NCBI GenBank assembly: GCA_039808325.1
Contig: JBDHSU010000124.1
Coordinates: 1 to 11,535, forward strand
DNA length: 11,535 nt
DNA from: JAFKKS01 sp039808325
Lineage (GTDB): Bacteria > Pseudomonadota > Alphaproteobacteria > Rhizobiales > Xanthobacteraceae
Direction: 5' to 3'
Position numbers and translations under genes: made by a program. Below are positions 8,862 to 11,535 of the stretch, piece by piece. How positions within the stretch are numbered: position 1 is the first letter of the stretch; the number at the start of each line of letters is the position of its first letter. The notes under the pieces were generated by a model. It had not been told where the DNA came from, did not search any database, and saw only the letters and a list, made by a program, of their open reading frames with translations.

Positions 8862-9560
8862 TCAAGGCGCCGGAATGTTAGCGCCTTTCGCGTCGCGGAC
8901 CATATAGCCCGCGCCGCGGATGGTATGAAGCAGGGGGCGGCTGAACCCCTTGTCGATCTTCGAGCGCAGGCGCGAAATGTGCACGTCGATCACGTTGGTC
9001 TGCGGATCGAAATGATAATCCCAGACGTTTTCCAGGAGCATGGTGCGCGTCACCACCTGTCCCGCATGTTTCATCAGATATTCCAGGAGGCGGAACTCGC
9101 GCGGCTGCAGCGCGATCTCGGCGCCGCCACGCGTAACCTCATGCGAGAGGCGGTCCAATTCCAAATCACCGATCCGGTACACGGTTTCTTCGTTCGGTCC
9201 CGGCCGCCGCCGCGCCAAGACCTCGATCCGCGCCAGAAGCTCGGAAAACGCATACGGCTTCGCCAGGTAGTCGTCGCCGCCGGCGCGCAGCCCCTTGACG
9301 CGGTCGTCGACCTGGCCGAGCGCCGACAGGATCAGCACCGGCACGTTGATCGCCTTTTCGCGCAGCGCCCCGATGATCGACAGGCCATCGCGCTTCGGCA
9401 GCATGCGGTCGACGATGAGCACGTCATGGCGCGCTTCCAGCGCCAGGGCGAGCCCCTCCTCGCCGTCCGTGGCCATGTCTGCGACGTGCCCGACCTCGCG
9501 GAAGGCCTTGACGAGATAATCCGCCGCGTCCCGATCGTCTTCGATAATGAGAATACGCAT
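8862..9560 (-). CDS. OmpR-family DNA-binding response regulator
   Basis: A 232-aa cytoplasmic transcription factor. The receiver domain (about 1-120) has the acidic pocket Glu7/Asp8/Asp9, phospho-acceptor Asp51, Ser79 and Lys101 (in KPY). A winged-helix DNA-binding domain follows (about 130-228), ending in the conserved IRGAGYMV. It lies upstream of the kinase gene on the same strand and is its likely partner. The start is uncertain. MRILIIEDD at 9560 gives a normal-length OmpR protein, and ATG 9566 would add two residues. The in-frame ATG at 9623 has a much better Shine-Dalgarno (GAGGG at 9634-9630, 6-nt spacer), but its 21 extra codons (CCT, TCT, CCA, ACA, CTA, CAA, ATT) do not resemble coding sequence here. 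The target genes are unknown; degP and its own operon are natural candidates. Confidence 0.92.
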   Translation of the reverse strand: MRILIIEDDRDAADYLVKAFREVGHVADMATDGEEGLALALEARHDVLIVDRMLPKRDGLSIIGALREKAINVPVLILSALGQVDDRVKGLRAGGDDYLAKPYAFSELLARIEVLARRRPGPNEETVYRIGDLELDRLSHEVTRGGAEIALQPREFRLLEYLMKHAGQVVTRTMLLENVWDYHFDPQTNVIDVHISRLRSKIDKGFSRPLLHTIRGAGYMVRDAKGANIPAP

Positions 9561-9642
9561 CGCCATCCGGACAATTTGATCCGCCGCTAGTGTAGGCGAT
9601 GTCCACGTGTCTGGAGAAGGCATGATACACCCTCGAAATTAT

Positions 9643-9678
9643 GAGAGGACGGTGAACATTTCCGTTCACCGCCCTCTC
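9643..9678. promoter_or_regulatory. 15-bp hairpin/dyad upstream of the response regulator
   Basis: GAGAGGACGGTGAAC (9643-9657) pairs with 9664-9678 through 14 of 15 positions (one A/C mismatch at 9649/9672) around a 6-nt loop. The inner dyad is GGTGAAC-N6-GTTCACC. On the minus strand it is followed by ATAATTT rather than a T-run, so it is a poor intrinsic terminator. CATAAT on that strand (9644-9639) resembles a -10 box, which would place the dyad over the -35 region. Operator, leader hairpin and 3'-end stabiliser for the degP transcript all remain possible. Confidence 0.5.
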
Positions 9679-9724
9679 GAACCCAACGCCGGAGGGGGGC
9701 GAAAGCCAGCGTCAGGTTATCTGT

Positions 9725-9770
9725 GGGGACGGACACGAGGTCCGTCCCCGGGGATGCCCCGCCGGCGGGG
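9725..9770. repeat. GC-rich palindrome cluster between degP and the response regulator
   Basis: GGGGACGGAC (9725-9734) and GTCCGTCCCC (9740-9749) form a perfect 10-bp stem with a 5-nt loop. Immediately adjacent, CCCCGCCGGCGGGG (9757-9770) is a perfect 14-bp palindrome, and GGGG-ATG-CCCC (9750-9760) overlaps it. The cluster begins 31 nt after the degP stop on the degP transcript. No T-run follows. The form resembles REP-type palindromic elements found after bacterial genes; membership of a repeat family is not shown by this window alone. It may stabilise or attenuate the degP mRNA before the regulator. Confidence 0.5.
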
Positions 9771-9801
9771 GCGACGAATGCCGACGAAACACCCCTTCTC
9801 G

Positions 9802-11340
9802 TTATGCGCGGCCGACAGGGAGCGCCACGAAGCGGCTCGCGTCCCCACTCTTCACGCGCATGAGAATCGTATGCTTGCCCTCCTTGCGGGCGACTTCGAG
9901 CGCCTTGCGCACGTCGCTCGGACGTTCGACCGTGCGGCCGCCAACCTCGGTGATCACGTCACCGCTCTTGAAGCCGCGTTCCGCCGCCGGGCCGTTCGGG
10001 TCGACTTCGGTCACGACGACGCCGTCCGTATTGGACCCGGCGACCGTCGATGCGGGCGCCAGTGACAGGCCGAGTTGCGGCATGCCGCTATCGTCATTTT
10101 GTCCGTTGTCGTTCCCGTTGACCTGCGCTTCCTTCTGGTTGGGGAACTTTCCGAGCGTCACGGACACGGTTTTCTCCGTGCCTTTGCGCAGGAGGCCGAG
10201 CTTCACGGTTTCGTTCGGAGCGAGAGCGCCGATCTTCTTGGCGAGGTCGCGCGCATCCTTCACCGGTGCGCCGTTGACCGTGGTCACCACGTCGCCGGAC
10301 TCGACACCCGCTTTCGCCGCCGGGCCGTTCGACTGCGCATCCGCCACGAGCGCGCCGCGCGTATCCTTGAGGCCCAGGCCTTCCGCGATGTCGTCCGTGA
10401 CCGGTTGGATCTGAACGCCGATCCAGCCGCGCGTCACCACGCCCTTGTCCTTGAGCTGCGCGACGACGCTCTTGACCGTGTCGGCCGGGATCGCGAACGC
10501 GATGCCGACATTGCCGCCGGAGGGCGAGTAGATCGCGGTGTTGACGCCGATCACGTTGCCGTCGACGTCGAAGGTCGGGCCGCCGGAATTGCCTTTGTTC
10601 ACCGGTGCGTCGATCTGGATGAAATCGTCGTACGGGCCGGCGCCGATATCACGGCCGCTCGCCGAGACGATGCCCGCCGTCACGGTGCCGCCGAGGCCGA
10701 ACGGATTGCCGACCGCCAGCACCCAGTCGCCGATGCGCGGCGCCTTGTCCGCGAACTTGACGTAGGGGAAGTCCTTGCCGCCCTCGGCCTTGAGCAGCGC
10801 GATGTCGGTGCGCGGATCGGTGCCGATCACCTTCGCCTTGTAGGTCTTGCCGTCGTCGGTCTTGATCTCGACCATCTGGCCACGCTCGACGACGTGATTG
10901 TTCGTCACCCCATAGCCGTCGGCCGTGATGAAGAAGCCGGACCCCTGCGCCATGCTGAAGTGATGGGTCTGGCCGCCCTTGCCGCCACGGCCGTTCGGCA
11001 TATCGCCGAAACCGAAGCGCTTGAAGAAGCGCTCCATCGGCGAGCCGGGCGGGAACGGCATCTGGTCGTTGCCGCCGAAACTCATGGACTGCTGGTCGTC
11101 GTCCTCGACCTTGACGCGAACGGCGAACACGGCCGGCTTCACCTTCGCGACGATGTCGGCGAAGCTCGACGGCCGCATGACGACATCCGCATGCGCGACG
11201 GCTGGAATCTGGTTGGGGAGGAACTGCGGCGCGGCGACGATCAAAACCGCGCCGAGACCGGCGACGGATGCCATCAGCGCAAAACGGCGCGCGCGAAGCA
11301 GCTTACTGACTTTGGAAGGCTGGTTGAGGGCCGTAGACAT
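9802..11340 (-). CDS. degP: DegP/HtrA (Do family) periplasmic serine endoprotease
   Basis: A 512-aa periplasmic protease/chaperone that degrades misfolded envelope proteins. There is a signal peptide: a basic stretch KLLRARR (13-19), a hydrophobic core about 20-37, and likely cleavage after AHA (residue 51). A Gly/Pro/Met-rich stretch precedes the trypsin-like domain. The catalytic triad is His149 (NNHVV), Asp179 (RTDIALL) and Ser252 (GNSGGP), with spacings close to E. coli DegP. PDZ1 is about 304-400 and PDZ2 about 425-510. Both PDZ domains keep the NGPAA and SGDV segments. The start at 11340 is set by GGAG at 11350-11347 with a 6-nt spacer. The ATG at 11382 would translate the leader hairpin, and ATGs at 11352 and 11343 are badly spaced. 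It is the first gene of the minus-strand cluster. DegQ/MucD-type annotation would be equally acceptable within this family. Confidence 0.96.
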   Translation of the reverse strand: MSTALNQPSKVSKLLRARRFALMASVAGLGAVLIVAAPQFLPNQIPAVAHADVVMRPSSFADIVAKVKPAVFAVRVKVEDDDQQSMSFGGNDQMPFPPGSPMERFFKRFGFGDMPNGRGGKGGQTHHFSMAQGSGFFITADGYGVTNNHVVERGQMVEIKTDDGKTYKAKVIGTDPRTDIALLKAEGGKDFPYVKFADKAPRIGDWVLAVGNPFGLGGTVTAGIVSASGRDIGAGPYDDFIQIDAPVNKGNSGGPTFDVDGNVIGVNTAIYSPSGGNVGIAFAIPADTVKSVVAQLKDKGVVTRGWIGVQIQPVTDDIAEGLGLKDTRGALVADAQSNGPAAKAGVESGDVVTTVNGAPVKDARDLAKKIGALAPNETVKLGLLRKGTEKTVSVTLGKFPNQKEAQVNGNDNGQNDDSGMPQLGLSLAPASTVAGSNTDGVVVTEVDPNGPAAERGFKSGDVITEVGGRTVERPSDVRKALEVARKEGKHTILMRVKSGDASRFVALPVGRA

Positions 11341-11346
11341 CATCGT

Positions 11347-11392
11347 CTCCATCTCGATTCGTGTGCAACCCCCGTTGCACATGAAGATGGAG
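11347..11392 (-). promoter_or_regulatory. Two-tier hairpin in the degP mRNA leader that pairs the Shine-Dalgarno
   Basis: In the degP mRNA, CUCCAUCU (11392-11385) pairs perfectly over 8 bp with AGAUGGAG (11354-11347), whose last four bases are the Shine-Dalgarno. Inside it, UGUGCAAC (11381-11374) pairs perfectly over 8 bp with GUUGCACA (11369-11362) around a GGGG loop. A 3-nt/7-nt internal loop separates the stems. The start codon at 11340 is 6 nt beyond the outer stem. The pairing is seen directly. Translational control (thermometer-like opening, or a protein or sRNA switch) is inference. No ROSE or fourU signature is present. Confidence 0.6.
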
Positions 11393-11422
11393 GTGGGCGC
11401 CTTACAGCGTCCTGACGAACGA

Positions 11423-11438
11423 ATTAAACTTTGGTAAT
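11423..11438 (-). promoter_or_regulatory. AT-rich candidate degP promoter/CtrA-like element
   Basis: In a GC-rich region the minus strand reads ATTA-N7-TTAA (11438-11424), one mismatch from the CtrA consensus TTAA-N7-TTAA. It overlaps TTTAAT (11428-11423), a possible -10 box. No good -35 lies 16-18 nt upstream. If this is the promoter, the degP leader would be about 75 nt and would contain the hairpin at 11347-11392. This is suggestive only. Confidence 0.2.
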
Positions 11439-11488
11439 GGGGAAAAAACCGCGTCCTGGATCGTGAACGTGATCGATTCTCATAACTT

Positions 11489-11535
11489 GGAGCGGGATGC
11501 GGGCGGAAAACCGCTCCACACTTTTCCTCATCCCG
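11489..11535. repeat. Palindromic intergenic repeat upstream of degP, cut by window edge
   Basis: CGGGATG (11493-11499) is complementary to CATCCCG (11529-11535), where the window ends, so the outer arm probably continues. Inside lie GCGG-AAAA-CCGC (11503-11514) and the alternative pairing GGAGCGG (11489-11495) with CCGCTCC (11511-11517). Nested, mutually exclusive stems of about 50 bp are typical of REP/BIME-type elements. From memory, very similar sequence is dispersed in intergenic regions of Rhizobiales genomes; this was not verified. It lies about 150 bp upstream of the degP start. Confidence 0.5.

Noticed and set aside
9643..9678. Intrinsic terminator for degP
   Set aside because: The stem is strong, but ATAATTTCG rather than a T-run follows on the minus strand. 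Listed as a regulatory dyad of unknown role.
11341..11382. Upstream ATG start for degP (MCNGGCTRIEMETM...)
   Set aside because: It would translate the leader hairpin, has no Shine-Dalgarno, and adds 14 residues ahead of a normal signal peptide. ATG 11340 has GGAG at 6 nt.
10075..11415. A 446-codon plus-strand open frame opposite degP (and a similar one at 8925-9590 opposite the regulator)
   Set aside because: Antisense shadow in register with the real gene. No motifs, and an Arg/Asp/His-rich composition typical of reverse-complemented GC-rich codons.
1..11535. A novel multi-gene system, mobile element, CRISPR array or RNA gene
   Set aside because: All sizeable genes belong to well-known core families with intact catalytic residues and uniform composition. 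No transposase, integrase, direct-repeat array or tRNA-like fold was seen.

Overview
The window comes from a GC-rich alphaproteobacterium, most likely a member of the Rhizobiales (Hyphomicrobiales). This rests on the strong third-position GC bias, the PleC/DivJ-type kinase sequence, and a gene order (pepN, pleC-like kinase, glnE, histidine kinase, response regulator, degP) that matches my recollection of rhizobial genomes; I could not run a search. No mobile element, CRISPR array, tRNA or rRNA was seen, and every sizeable gene belongs to a conserved core family.

Layout. Plus strand: the 3' two thirds of pepN (aminopeptidase N; about 254 N-terminal residues lie outside the window), a 197-bp gap holding two short hairpins, then a membrane-bound sensor histidine kinase with two PAS domains that closely resembles PleC. 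Minus strand, read right to left: degP (periplasmic Do/HtrA protease), an OmpR-type response regulator, its HAMP-type sensor kinase, and glnE (glutamine synthetase adenylyltransferase/deadenylase). The kinase and glnE abut exactly (TGA then ATG). The pleC-like gene and glnE converge with only 4 bp between their stop codons.

How the genes may work together. The minus-strand cluster looks like an envelope protein-quality-control unit: a periplasmic protease followed by a two-component system of unknown signal. glnE, a nitrogen-metabolism enzyme, is attached to its 3' end. The PleC-like kinase on the other strand probably belongs to the DivJ/PleC/DivK cell-cycle pathway. PepN is a housekeeping peptidase.

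Most interesting non-coding signal. The degP 5' leader (11347-11392) contains two nested 8-bp inverted repeats. In the mRNA the outer repeat pairs the complete Shine-Dalgarno GGAG of degP into a perfect stem. This architecture is expected of a translational switch such as an RNA thermometer, and it sits on a heat/envelope-stress protease gene. Other non-coding structure includes a 15-bp stem (one mismatch) upstream of the response regulator, a GC-rich palindrome cluster between degP and the regulator, and a probable dispersed palindromic repeat cut by the right window edge. No previously undescribed multi-gene system is visible.
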